From Rhodococcus oxybenzonivorans (lineage in GTDB: Bacteria > Actinomycetota > Actinomycetes > Mycobacteriales > Mycobacteriaceae): a DNA stretch of 64,000 bases. The notes under the pieces were generated by a model. It was not told the origin of the DNA. It was given only the letters and a program-made list of their open reading frames with translations, and made no database searches. This document shows positions 36,106 through 44,766 of the stretch, in pieces. The translations under genes were made by a program, and so were the position numbers. Positions within the stretch are counted from its first letter, which is position 1. Every line of letters starts with the position of its first letter. The stretch spans positions 5,394,001 through 5,458,000 of the forward strand of contig NZ_CP021354.1 in the NCBI RefSeq assembly GCF_003130705.1, read 5' to 3'.

Positions 36106-36959
36106 CCACCACATCCACACTGAACCCCACCGCGATCGGTACCCGGCTGACTCGTCCCGACATCAAGCCTGCGGGACTGGCACGTCAATCGTGGATCGTG
36201 GTGCGGCGGAACCTCACCCACATCAAGCGGATGCCGGAGATGCTGCTGGATGTCACCATCCAGCCGGTGATGTTCGTTCTGCTGTTCGCCTACGTTTTCG
36301 GTGGGTCGATCATGACGTCGGGCGCGAACTACCGCGAATGGTTGCTCCCCGGCATCATGGCTCAGACCATGGTGTTCTCCTGCTTCGTGGTCGCCGTGGG
36401 GTTGAACTCGGACCTCGACAAGGGCATCGTCGATCGCTTCCGGTCACTACCGATCTCACGGTCGTCGATCCTCATCGGCCGGAGCGTGTCCAGCATCATC
36501 CACTCCAGCATCGGCGTCGTCGTCATGTCGCTGACCGGCCTCCTCATCGGCTGGCGCATTCACAACGGCTTCGGTGAGGCGGTACTCGCGTTCGCGCTGC
36601 TGTTGCTGTTCGGCTTCGCGATGATCTGGTTCGGCATCCTCGTCGGATCGTTGATGCGCTCGGTCGAGGCGGTCCAGGGGTTCATGTTCACCTCGATGTT
36701 CCCCATCACGTTCCTGGCCAACACCTTCGCACCCACCGAACAGATGCCGACCTGGCTGCGGACCATCGCGGAATGGAACCCGATCTCCGCGCTCGTGCAG
36801 GCCATGCGCCAGCTGTGGGGCAACGCTCCCGCAGCACCCGCCGGCGCGGCGTGGCCGCTCCATCACGCGGTTCCGGTCACGATCGGCTGGTCACTGCTGC
36901 TGATCGCGATCTTCGCGCCCCTCGCGGTGCGAGCCTTTCTGAACCGGACCCGCGACTGA
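36102..36959 (+). CDS. ABC-2 type exporter permease (DrrB type)
   Basis: A 285-residue membrane protein with six predicted hydrophobic segments. DrrB-like features are IKRMPEMLLDVTIQPVMFVL at the start of the membrane domain, DKGIVDRFRSLPISRSSILI in the middle, and SNTF-like FLANTFAPTEQMPTWLR near the end. It pairs with the DrrA-type ATPase, whose stop it overlaps by four bases. Together they should form a homodimeric exporter in the cytoplasmic membrane. Confidence 0.92.
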   Translation: MTTTSTLNPTAIGTRLTRPDIKPAGLARQSWIVVRRNLTHIKRMPEMLLDVTIQPVMFVLLFAYVFGGSIMTSGANYREWLLPGIMAQTMVFSCFVVAVGLNSDLDKGIVDRFRSLPISRSSILIGRSVSSIIHSSIGVVVMSLTGLLIGWRIHNGFGEAVLAFALLLLFGFAMIWFGILVGSLMRSVEAVQGFMFTSMFPITFLANTFAPTEQMPTWLRTIAEWNPISALVQAMRQLWGNAPAAPAGAAWPLHHAVPVTIGWSLLLIAIFAPLAVRAFLNRTRD

Positions 36960-36974
36960 CCGATACGGACGGAG

Positions 36975-38039
36975 CTAGCCCGACACCTCGTCCACCAGCC
37001 CCCACACCATCGCAGTCTGCGCGTCGAGGGCAACGCCGGTCACGCACAGCCAGAAGGCACGCCAGCGTCCGATCCGCCGCGGCACGCTGACGGTGCCGCC
37101 GGCACCGGGGATCAGCCCCATCGCCACCTCGGGAAGCCGGAAAAGGGAGTCCGGGCGGGCGACGATTCGGTCTGCGAACGCGGGAACTTCGATTCCTGCT
37201 CCCACGCAGCTACCGTGCACGCGGACCTCGATCCGGTCCGCGAGCTGCGCGACGAGCCGGCCGGCGCCCGCCCGGGTGCGGATCAGATGGGCGGTGGCCA
37301 GGTCGGGTGTCGTGCCGAATTCGTCGAGGTCACCCCCCGCGGAGAAGGAAGGTCCGGAGCCGTCGAGAACGATTTTCGTGATGGTGGTGTCCACGAGTGC
37401 GAGCCGCAGCGCCTCGACCAGACCGTCACGGACCTCGGCGCCGTAAGCGTTGCGGCGTTCGGGCCGATTCACAGTGACAAGAAGCTCGTCGTCCTCCCGC
37501 CGGACCAGCACCGGTTCCTGCGGCGAGGGCGGCGGCAACGGGCGCGGCCCTCGCTGCTCGAGCCATCGACGAAACTCCGGGCCCCCGAGCAGAGTAGAAT
37601 ACGCCAGCGATTCGACGTCGATCGCGGCAGGCGCCGTCAGGTGCTCGGAAAGCTTCAGCACCTGGGCCAGTACCAGCGTCGAGTGCGGGTTTTCGGCGAC
37701 CTTGCGGTGCAATTCTCCGACTGCCACATCCGGGTCCGGCACGGACACCGCGACGCGGTTGCCCGGCGCCGACTCGGCGACGAGCGTCGTGTCGAGGGCG
37801 GACGCCACCTTCTGCACATCCGGTGACAACTCACGGCCACCGTGGTGCAGTCCCACAAGTATCCGGTCACTGACGCGTGCCCTGTCCGCGGCGCGCACGC
37901 AGGTGACCGGATCGGCGGCGCCGTCGAGGTTCACCGTGAGCATCGGGCTGTCGATCTCGGCGCCCTCGGACAGCAGCGGGCGGTCCGCAGCACCGTCGGC
38001 CAACTGCTCGAGCGTGATCGTTCGGACGTCGTTACCCAT
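36975..38039 (-). CDS. Enoyl-CoA hydratase/isomerase family protein with N-terminal extension
   Basis: A 354-residue protein. The C-terminal 200 residues are a crotonase fold: VTVNRPERRNAYGAEVRDGL, GPSFSAGGDLDEFG and HGSCVGAGIEVPAFADRIVA. The first 150 residues are not a standard crotonase part; they resemble a degenerate related segment and end in a Pro-rich linker, PRPLPPPSPQEP. The frame is open much further upstream, but the ATG at 38039 is reasonable and gives a short divergent promoter gap to the CoA-transferase. The substrate is unknown. Confidence 0.82.
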   Translation of the reverse strand: MGNDVRTITLEQLADGAADRPLLSEGAEIDSPMLTVNLDGAADPVTCVRAADRARVSDRILVGLHHGGRELSPDVQKVASALDTTLVAESAPGNRVAVSVPDPDVAVGELHRKVAENPHSTLVLAQVLKLSEHLTAPAAIDVESLAYSTLLGGPEFRRWLEQRGPRPLPPPSPQEPVLVRREDDELLVTVNRPERRNAYGAEVRDGLVEALRLALVDTTITKIVLDGSGPSFSAGGDLDEFGTTPDLATAHLIRTRAGAGRLVAQLADRIEVRVHGSCVGAGIEVPAFADRIVARPDSLFRLPEVAMGLIPGAGGTVSVPRRIGRWRAFWLCVTGVALDAQTAMVWGLVDEVSG

Positions 38040-38108
38040 GGATACAGCCTGCCAGCTCCATATCGGTTGCGTGCAGCCGGGTTTCGTCCACCGCGTAGCA
38101 TCGACGCC

Positions 38109-39359
38109 GTGCCCTCCCCCTCGACGACGGATCCCTCGGACCCGGTGCGGGACTGGGCCGACAGTGGCGTCGTCGCACTCACCGGCCGCCACGGCGGTCC
38201 CCCGATCGTGCCGCCGGGGCGAGCCGCGACCGTGGCGCGGGAAAGGGCCTCGTGGATCGCCGAGGTCACGGAACTCAGCTCGGATCCCGTGCTTGTCGAC
38301 GGTCCGCGACTCCTGTCCGAACGGGCCGCCTTCACCGGGCACAGCCGGCGTGGGGACATCTCGGTCGGCGGCAGTTGTCGCCTCCTGCCCACGTCCGACG
38401 GGTGGGCGGCGGTGTCGTGTGCGCGACCCGATGATCCCAGCCTGTTGGGGGCGCTGATCAGCCGCGCCGTCGACGAGTCCGATCCCTGGCCCGCCGTTGC
38501 CGAGTGGCTGAAGACCCACACCGGATCGGAGTTGGACGAGCGGGCGGAACTGCTGGGCGTCGCGGCGGGTTCGCTCCGGTCCACGGACACGATCCCTGGT
38601 CCTCTCGTGCCGCTGGTACCTCGCTCGGTGCAGGGATTGCTGGTCGTGGATTTCAGCGCCCTGTGGGCGGGACCGCTGTGTGCTCATCTCCTCGGGTTGG
38701 CCGGCGCCCGCGTCGTGAAGGTCGAGACACCGACCCGCGCGGACGGCGCCCGCCGTGGCAACGCCGACTTCTACGCTCTCTTGCACGGCGGCCACGAGGC
38801 GGTGGTTCTCGACCCGGATACCGCCGAGGGCAGGCGGTCGCTGGCTCTGTTGGTCGAGGCGGCCGACATCGTCATCGAGGCATCCCGGCCGCGCGCGCTC
38901 CGGCGCTTCGGCCTCGATGCCGACGAAGCGGTGGCGCGGGGAACCACGTGGGTGTCGATCACCGCCGCCGGGCGCGGGTCGGATCGGATCGGCTTCGGTG
39001 ACGACCTCGCCGCGTCCGCCGGCCTGGTCTCGCACGATACGGACGGTTCCCCGTTGTTCGTCGGTGACGCGATCGCCGACCCCCTCACCGGTCTCACGGC
39101 CGCAGCACTGGCGATGTCGGCTCCCGCCGACGGATCGGGGTACCTGTGGGACATCTCGATGTCCGCGGTCGTGGCGGCCACGTTGACCGGCGAGTCCGAG
39201 GTGCAGTCCGAACGGCGAAGCGGTCATTGGGTCCTCGTGACGGACTCGGGTGTGGCCGATGTCGCGCATCCGCACCGCCGGACACCGCGAGGGCGGGTCG
39301 CGGATGTCGGAGAGAACACCGTCGACACTCTCCGCAGCCTCGGAATTCCGGTGCCATGA
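38109..39359 (+). CDS. CoA transferase, CaiB/BaiF family
   Basis: A 416-residue class III CoA-transferase-like protein. The core is LLVVDFSALWAGPLCAHLLG followed by GARVVKVETPTRADGAR, then ALLHGGHEAVVLD and WVSITAAGRG. The N-terminal part is shorter than in classical family members and the small domain is reduced, so activity is not certain. The GTG at 38109 is chosen from the divergent arrangement; no strong ribosome site is visible. It overlaps the amidohydrolase gene by four bases, implying co-translation. Confidence 0.82.
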   Translation: MPSPSTTDPSDPVRDWADSGVVALTGRHGGPPIVPPGRAATVARERASWIAEVTELSSDPVLVDGPRLLSERAAFTGHSRRGDISVGGSCRLLPTSDGWAAVSCARPDDPSLLGALISRAVDESDPWPAVAEWLKTHTGSELDERAELLGVAAGSLRSTDTIPGPLVPLVPRSVQGLLVVDFSALWAGPLCAHLLGLAGARVVKVETPTRADGARRGNADFYALLHGGHEAVVLDPDTAEGRRSLALLVEAADIVIEASRPRALRRFGLDADEAVARGTTWVSITAAGRGSDRIGFGDDLAASAGLVSHDTDGSPLFVGDAIADPLTGLTAAALAMSAPADGSGYLWDISMSAVVAATLTGESEVQSERRSGHWVLVTDSGVADVAHPHRRTPRGRVADVGENTVDTLRSLGIPVP

Positions 39360-40780
39360 GCGACCTCGTCATTCGCAACGCGGAATTGGGCGGCGTGTCC
39401 GGTGTCGACATACGTATCTCCGACGGAACGGTCACCCAGATCGGGCGCGGAATCACCCCGGCAGGCGCCGAGGTGATCGACGCCGACGGTGGGGCTGTGC
39501 TGCCCGGACTCACCGACCATCACCTGCACCTGCACGCCATGGCCGCCGACGCCGTCTCGGTTCGGTGCGGGCCTCCCCACGTTCGCGATCGCGGAGATCT
39601 CACTCGCGCACTCGAACGTGCCCAGGCCGACGACAACGGGTGGGTGCGCGGTGTCGGATACGCTGAAACTGTTGCCGGCGAGCTGGATTCATCTGTTCTC
39701 GACACCCTGCACGGGCAACGGCCGGTGCGGATTCAACATCGGAGCGGGGCAATGTGGGTGCTCAACGGCGCCGCTGCGGCGGCCGTGCGCCTCGCAGAGG
39801 CCGACCACCCAGGAGTCGAGCGCGACCACGCCGGGACCCCGACCGGGCGGGTCTGGCGCGCCGACACCTGGCTGCGTGAACGCCTGCCACGCTCACAACC
39901 ACCCCGGTTGGCAACCATCGGTGCGGCGCTGGCCCGTTTCGGGATCACGACCGTCACCGACGCCACCCCCGACCTTTCCGCCGGGTCGCAGCAGGCCATC
40001 GGTTCTGCCGTCCGCTCTCGCGAACTTCCCCAGCGGGTGCATCTGCTCGGCGCTCCGCTTCGAGGCGACCCGGACACCGTGGCGGGACGCGTCAGCGTGG
40101 GCCCGTACAAGATCGTGCTGGCAGATTCGGGTTTTCCGGACCTCACGGAGTTGGCCGACCTCATCCGCGACGTTCACGCGCTCGGCCGCGCCGTCGCCGT
40201 CCACTGCGTGAGCCGGGAAGCGCTGCTCATTCTTCTCAGCGTGTTCGACGAGGTCGGCACAGTTCCGGGTGACCGTATCGAACACGGCGCACTCATCCCC
40301 CGCGAGAGCCTCGACGACGTTCGCCGACGGGGATTGCGGGTGGTGACGCAGCCGGGTTTCCTCGCGCACCGCGGCGACGACTACCTGCGCGACGTCGACC
40401 CGCGGGACCTCCCGGATCTCTACCGCTGTCGCTCGCTGATCGACGCCGGCGTCCCCCTCGCACTGTCGAGTGATGCCCCCTACGGGCCGCTCGATCCGTG
40501 GCAGGTGATCGCAACAGCCGTCGACCGCCGCGCACCCACCGGCGATATCGTGGGCATCGACGAGCGCATCACCGCTGCCGAAGCCCTGGACCGCTACCTC
40601 GCACCCGCCGGGGACCCGGGTGGCCGGCCCCGCGGAGTCACCGTGGGAGGACCCGCCGACGTGGTGCTGTTGCACGTTCCGCTCGACGAAGCGTTGCGGA
40701 TACTCGGCTCCGAAGTCGTTCGGAGCACCGTACTGGACGGAATCGTCACTTACGCTGCGTCCGTGGACAATTCCCATTGA
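39356..40780 (+). CDS. Amidohydrolase family protein (YtcJ-like)
   Basis: A 474-residue metal-dependent hydrolase. It starts MSDLVIRNAELGG, with GLTDHHLHLHAMAADA as the metal-binding HxH, ALGRAVAVHCVSREA, and GDRIEHGALIPRESLDDV. A late LALSSDAPYGPLDPW carries the catalytic Asp. Family 3 amidohydrolases cleave amide or cyclic amide bonds. It begins four bases inside the CoA-transferase gene, so the two probably act in one pathway, perhaps amide cleavage followed by CoA activation. Confidence 0.87.
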   Translation: MSDLVIRNAELGGVSGVDIRISDGTVTQIGRGITPAGAEVIDADGGAVLPGLTDHHLHLHAMAADAVSVRCGPPHVRDRGDLTRALERAQADDNGWVRGVGYAETVAGELDSSVLDTLHGQRPVRIQHRSGAMWVLNGAAAAAVRLAEADHPGVERDHAGTPTGRVWRADTWLRERLPRSQPPRLATIGAALARFGITTVTDATPDLSAGSQQAIGSAVRSRELPQRVHLLGAPLRGDPDTVAGRVSVGPYKIVLADSGFPDLTELADLIRDVHALGRAVAVHCVSREALLILLSVFDEVGTVPGDRIEHGALIPRESLDDVRRRGLRVVTQPGFLAHRGDDYLRDVDPRDLPDLYRCRSLIDAGVPLALSSDAPYGPLDPWQVIATAVDRRAPTGDIVGIDERITAAEALDRYLAPAGDPGGRPRGVTVGGPADVVLLHVPLDEALRILGSEVVRSTVLDGIVTYAASVDNSH

Positions 40781-40839
40781 GCCGAGGAGTCGATCCGGAT
40801 TCGCCGCCGACCGGGCATTTCGGCGCTATCGTGTTTTCG

Positions 40840-41235
40840 ATGACGTACACACCCGATCCGCGTGTCGACGCCTACATCGATGCCTTGCCGGAGTGGCAGC
40901 AGACGATCTGCAGGGAAGTCCGGGAGCTCGTACACGAGGCGGATCCGGAGGTCACCGAAACTATCAAGCGCACCGTCCAGCCGTACTTCGTGCTGCAGGG
41001 CAATGTGTGCGCACTGCTGGCGGCGAAAGATCATGTCAACGTGTTTCTGTACGACGGCGGTATCGTCCCCGATCCGGACGGAATCATCACCGCCGGCCAC
41101 GACAACAAGACCGCGCGCACGGTGGCGTTCCGGGAAGGCGAGAAGATCGATGCACCGCCGCTGCTGGCGATGTTTCAGCAGATCATCGCCAATAACCGTG
41201 CGGGCGGGTGGCGGAAGTTGGAGAAGGAGATGTAG
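40840..41235 (+). CDS. DUF1801 protein (iron-chaperone-like fold)
   Basis: A 131-residue protein of the YdhG/DUF1801 family. It has the usual start of VDAYIDALPEWQQTICREVR, and ETIKRTVQPYF, VNVFLYDGG and KTARTVAFREGE follow the known pattern. Biochemical function in this family is not established. The ATG at 40840 is preferred; a GTG nine bases upstream is in frame. It sits between the amidohydrolase and the LigD-type polymerase without clear linkage. Confidence 0.85.
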   Translation: MTYTPDPRVDAYIDALPEWQQTICREVRELVHEADPEVTETIKRTVQPYFVLQGNVCALLAAKDHVNVFLYDGGIVPDPDGIITAGHDNKTARTVAFREGEKIDAPPLLAMFQQIIANNRAGGWRKLEKEM

Positions 41236-41281
41236 CTCGGAAAGTGCGCGAGTGGTGCCTTCCGGGGGTTAGGTTGGCTGC

Positions 41282-42253
41282 ATGGCGACCGGCAAGAGCA
41301 AGTCTCCCGCTGTCGAGCTGGCGGTCGGTGATCGCACCGTGCGGATTTCTCATCCGGAACGCGTGTATTTTCCGGCCACGGGGGCGACGAAACTCGATCT
41401 CGCGAACTATTACCTGAGCGTCGGCGACGGCATCGTGCGTGCGCTCCGGGAGCGACCCTGCATGACCCACCGCTTCCCGGACGGACTGAGCGGGGAGAAA
41501 GTTCATCAGAAACGGTTGCCGCGCGGCGCACCGGATTGGGTCCAGACGGTGCGGGTGACGTTCCCCCGCTATGGGCGTCACGCCGACGAGTTGTGCGTGA
41601 CGCATCTGGCCGACGTGATCTGGTCGGTGCAGATGTCCGCAGTGGAGTTCCACCCGTGGAACTCCCGCCGAGCGGACGTGGAGAAACCCGACGAGTGGCG
41701 TATCGATCTCGATCCCATGCCCGACTGCGGTTTCGACAGGGTGCAGCGCGTCGCCGGTGTCGTGCACGAGGTGCTCGACGAACTGGGGGCGACGGGCTGG
41801 CCGAAAACCTCCGGCGGATCCGGCGTCCATGTCTACGTGCGCATTCAGCCTGACTACGGATTCGACGACGTGCGCCGTGCGGCGCTGGCCTTCGCCCGTG
41901 AAGTCGAGCGGAGGGCGCCGAAAGATGTGACCACGACGTGGTGGCGTAAGGACCGCGACCCCGAGAAGGTTTTCGTGGACTACAACCAGAACGCCCGCGA
42001 CCACACCATCGCCAGTGCGTATTCGGTGCGGGGTGTGGCCGAGGCAACGGTTTCGACGCCGGTGTCCTGGGACGAGATCGACGACGTCGACCCGCGGGAA
42101 TTCACCATCGCCACGGTTCCCGCCCGCTTCGAGAAACTCGGTGACCTGCACGCCGGAATCGACGATGCGGTGTTTTCGCTGGCGCCCCTGCTGGAATGGG
42201 CGGAGCGGGACGAAGCCGCCGGCCAACCCGATCCCGGTGGCGCCGAGGACTGA
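41282..42253 (+). CDS. LigD-type polymerase/primase domain protein (stand-alone)
   Basis: A 323-residue archaeo-eukaryotic-primase-like polymerase as found in bacterial NHEJ LigD. Catalytic acids are D142 and D144 in WRIDLDP. KTSGGSGVHVYVRI and KVFVDYNQNARDHTIASAYS are diagnostic. It lacks ligase and nuclease domains, like the stand-alone PolD proteins of mycobacteria, which act in gap filling and repair. No Ku or ligase gene is nearby, so any partner is elsewhere. Confidence 0.92.
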   Translation: MATGKSKSPAVELAVGDRTVRISHPERVYFPATGATKLDLANYYLSVGDGIVRALRERPCMTHRFPDGLSGEKVHQKRLPRGAPDWVQTVRVTFPRYGRHADELCVTHLADVIWSVQMSAVEFHPWNSRRADVEKPDEWRIDLDPMPDCGFDRVQRVAGVVHEVLDELGATGWPKTSGGSGVHVYVRIQPDYGFDDVRRAALAFAREVERRAPKDVTTTWWRKDRDPEKVFVDYNQNARDHTIASAYSVRGVAEATVSTPVSWDEIDDVDPREFTIATVPARFEKLGDLHAGIDDAVFSLAPLLEWAERDEAAGQPDPGGAED

Positions 42254-42343
42254 TCACCGACGCCACCACCCATCCGGCGTGATGGTCGCGAGCCGCGCTC
42301 ATATGCCTTGACGCGTATATACCCGAAGGCGCATACTCGAACC

Positions 42344-42661
42344 ATGGCGCTCGATGTGTTCACCGTGGTGGCCGAGCCGCAGCGCCGCCGGATTCTGGAA
42401 CAGTTGCGCCGCGGCCAGGCGAGCGTCGGAGAGCTGGTCGACGTCCTCGACCTCTCGCAGCCCACGGTGTCGAAGCATCTACGGATACTGCGCCAGGCGG
42501 GGTTCGTCACGTGCCGCACGGCGGCGCAGCACCGTATCTACAGCTTGCACCGTGACCCGTTCGACGAACTCGAGGCGTGGCTCCGGCCGTACCGCCAACA
42601 GTGGGATCGCCACCTCGACGCACTCGGACATCACCTCGATTCGAAGGAGAACAGGACATGA
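42344..42661 (+). CDS. ArsR-family regulator
   Basis: A 105-residue winged-helix regulator: VFTVVAEPQRRRILEQLRRG, then ASVGELVDVLDLSQPTVSKH as the HTH. There are no obvious metal-binding cysteines besides C65-like TCRTAAQHR, so it is probably not a metal sensor. ArsR genes coupled to AHSA1/SRPBCC genes, as here (ATGA overlap with the next gene), form a common pair of unclear role. It likely represses its own operon. Confidence 0.88.
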   Translation: MALDVFTVVAEPQRRRILEQLRRGQASVGELVDVLDLSQPTVSKHLRILRQAGFVTCRTAAQHRIYSLHRDPFDELEAWLRPYRQQWDRHLDALGHHLDSKENRT

Positions 42662-43221
42662 CAGAGACCAATCGCCGGAGCGCGTACCGCCCCGGACCAC
42701 TCGGTCGAGCCGAGACCACACCGGACGGCGACCGGTGGACGCTGACGTTCGTTCGCGAGTTCCCGCACTCCCCGTCAGCGCTGTGGACAGCACTGACCGA
42801 TCCGGCGGAACTTCCGCAATGGGCGCCGTACACGGCGAGCCGCAACCTCGGAACACTCGGCCCCGCCACGCTCGTCATGGTCGACGGGGAAGAGCGAACC
42901 GAACTCGACGGCAACGTCACACGCGCGGACGCCCCGCACATTCTCGAACACGCATGGGGCGACGACGTCCTGCATTGGCAGATCGACGAAACCGAGTCGG
43001 GAACGCGACTGACACTGCGCCACACGCTCGACGACAAACGCACCACTGCGATGACGGCCGCCGGCTGGCACATGTGCTTCGACGTGGCCGAAGCACTCTT
43101 GGGTGGCAGCCCGATCGGGCCCATTGTCGGCGGTGACGCGATGAACTACGGCTGGCGCGAACTCAACGAGCAGTACTCCGCGCTGCTCGGAGTCGAGCCG
43201 ATCGACCCGACACTCGGGTGA
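42658..43221 (+). CDS. AHSA1/SRPBCC domain protein
   Basis: A 187-residue START-like fold protein: TLTFVREFPHSPSALWTALT, LPQWAPYTASRNLG and HTLDDKRTTAMTAAGWHMCF match the AHSA1 group. These proteins bind hydrophobic ligands or act as Hsp90-activator relatives. It is co-translated with the ArsR regulator and followed by a VOC protein gene. Confidence 0.85.
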   Translation: MTETNRRSAYRPGPLGRAETTPDGDRWTLTFVREFPHSPSALWTALTDPAELPQWAPYTASRNLGTLGPATLVMVDGEERTELDGNVTRADAPHILEHAWGDDVLHWQIDETESGTRLTLRHTLDDKRTTAMTAAGWHMCFDVAEALLGGSPIGPIVGGDAMNYGWRELNEQYSALLGVEPIDPTLG

Positions 43222-43261
43222 ACCGCTGACAGTGTTCGACTGCGCCAGTACGGTCGAAACC

Positions 43262-43609
43262 ATGAGACTGCAATGGGAATCTGTTGTCGTCAACGCGGTG
43301 AATCCGGCCGCTCTCGGACAGTGGTGGGCGGCCGCCCTGGGCTGGGGGCTGGTTACCGACATCGAAGGGGATGTGCACATCCGGCCGACACCGGAGAGTC
43401 ATCCGGAAATCCTGTTCGTCGCCGTTCCGGAACCCAAGCAGATACAGAACAGGCTGCATCTCGACTTTCGGCCCGACGATCAACAGGCCGAGGTCGAGCG
43501 ACTCCTCGCCCTGGGCGCCAGACACGCCGACGTCGGTCAGGGACAGGAGAGTTGGGTCGTGCTCGCCGATCCGGAGGGCAACGAATTCTGTGTTCTCCGA
43601 AGTCGGTAA
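43262..43609 (+). CDS. VOC-family (glyoxalase-like) protein
   Basis: A 115-residue single-domain vicinal-oxygen-chelate protein: MRLQWESVVVNAVNPAALGQ, GDVHIRPTPESHPEILFVAV, RLHLDFRP and VVLADPEGNEFCVL. The small size and AALGQWWAAALGW pattern match the glyoxalase-like subgroup of unknown substrate. It lies 40 bases after the AHSA1 gene and may share its transcript. Confidence 0.87.
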   Translation: MRLQWESVVVNAVNPAALGQWWAAALGWGLVTDIEGDVHIRPTPESHPEILFVAVPEPKQIQNRLHLDFRPDDQQAEVERLLALGARHADVGQGQESWVVLADPEGNEFCVLRSR

Positions 43610-43616
43610 CGCTCAC

Positions 43617-44096
43617 TCACACAGTCGCCCCGCGCAGATCCCGGAGAGCCTCGTGTTGAACGACGAGTACCCGGCCCACCGGGACGCCGACGACCCCCGC
43701 CGTGTCGTGAACGGACAGTCCGTCGATCACTCTCAGCAGCATGATTTCCCGAGCAACGGGGTGTAGGCGCTGCAGGAGCAGCGATACCTCCCGAGGTGCG
43801 TCGACAATGCCGAATTCGGCGTCGGCGCGGGCACGGTTCACCGTTCCGGCTATCCGTCGATACACCTCGCGCACCGGAAACTCGTGAGAAGCAAGCGAAG
43901 ATACGTCGCGGGCGACGACGAGCAACGCCTCCTGCGCCACCTCGCCGACCCGACGCGATGCCTCACGACCGTTCCCCAACCTGGCACGGCAGTACCGCAC
44001 CACGTACGGCCACAGCAGCGTGGTCAACCGTTCGACGCCGGCACGATCCCCTGATCTAGCGGCAGTTGCCGCGGAACGCACATCGTCACCGAACAT
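43617..44096 (-). CDS. ECF-type sigma-factor-like protein (SigD-like)
   Basis: A 159-residue protein with region 2-like TLLWPYVVRYCRARLGNGRE and VAQEALLVVARDVSSL, and a region 4-like HTH, LLLQRLHPVAREIMLLRVID followed by SVHDTAGVVGVPVGRVLVVQ. It resembles actinobacterial SigD-type ECF factors but is on the short side. I use the ATG at 44096 because GGAGG lies eight bases upstream; an in-frame ATG at 44147 lacks one. No anti-sigma gene is adjacent. Confidence 0.78.
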   Translation of the reverse strand: MFGDDVRSAATAARSGDRAGVERLTTLLWPYVVRYCRARLGNGREASRRVGEVAQEALLVVARDVSSLASHEFPVREVYRRIAGTVNRARADAEFGIVDAPREVSLLLQRLHPVAREIMLLRVIDGLSVHDTAGVVGVPVGRVLVVQHEALRDLRGATV

Positions 44097-44167
44097 ACGT
44101 CCATCCTCCGACACGTCCGACGAGGACACATCAGGGATTGTCCCCATCTCGAGATGCGTAGAAGTCC

Positions 44168-44629
44168 CTATAATTCGGGCTTGCGTCGCAGGTTCTTCAC
44201 ATGTCCGCGTTGCTTCTTCGCCTCGAGCCTGCGCCGATGGGAGCCCTTGGTCGCGGTTGTCGGGCGTCGCCGACGGGGTTCGGACAAGAGCGCCGCCCGC
44301 AACAGGGCCGACATCCGAGCCCGTGCCGCTCGGCGGTTTCGCAACTGAGACCGGGTATCGGAAGCTGTCACCGTCACCACCCCGTCGACGAGTCGGTGTC
44401 CCAGACCGACCTGCAATCGCTCGTACTGCCCCGCCGTGAGAATCGACAACGCGCGCACGTCGATCGACAGCTCCACCCGCGAATCCGTCGTATTGACGCC
44501 CTGCCCACCGGGACCGCCCGAGCGAGAGAACCGCCACTGCAACTCTGCGGCAGGAACGATCAGCGATCGAGTGATCTCGAGGTCGTCGGTGACGTCACTC
44601 CCTGGAAGTGCCCGGGGCCCGTCGCTCAT
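44168..44629 (-). CDS. arfB: Peptidyl-tRNA hydrolase / ribosome rescue factor ArfB
   Basis: A 153-residue protein with the release-factor GGQ loop at residues 41-43 in RSGGPGGQGVN and a basic C-terminal tail (KGSHRRRLEAKKQRGHVKNL). This is the layout of ArfB/YaeJ, which enters stalled ribosomes and hydrolyses the peptidyl-tRNA. Longer upstream frame exists to 44785; the ATG at 44629 matches family length. Confidence 0.9.
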   Translation of the reverse strand: MSDGPRALPGSDVTDDLEITRSLIVPAAELQWRFSRSGGPGGQGVNTTDSRVELSIDVRALSILTAGQYERLQVGLGHRLVDGVVTVTASDTRSQLRNRRAARARMSALLRAALLSEPRRRRPTTATKGSHRRRLEAKKQRGHVKNLRRKPEL

Positions 44630-44766
44630 GATCACAGTGTGCCCGAGGGGACGACAACGCACACATCCCAGAACCCGCGCACGAGTGTCGGAAGCGGCAT
44701 GCCGGCGTAACAGAGAAGCCCCGAGCCACGATATCCCGCGGACTTCCAATATCTCCGAAGGACCGC

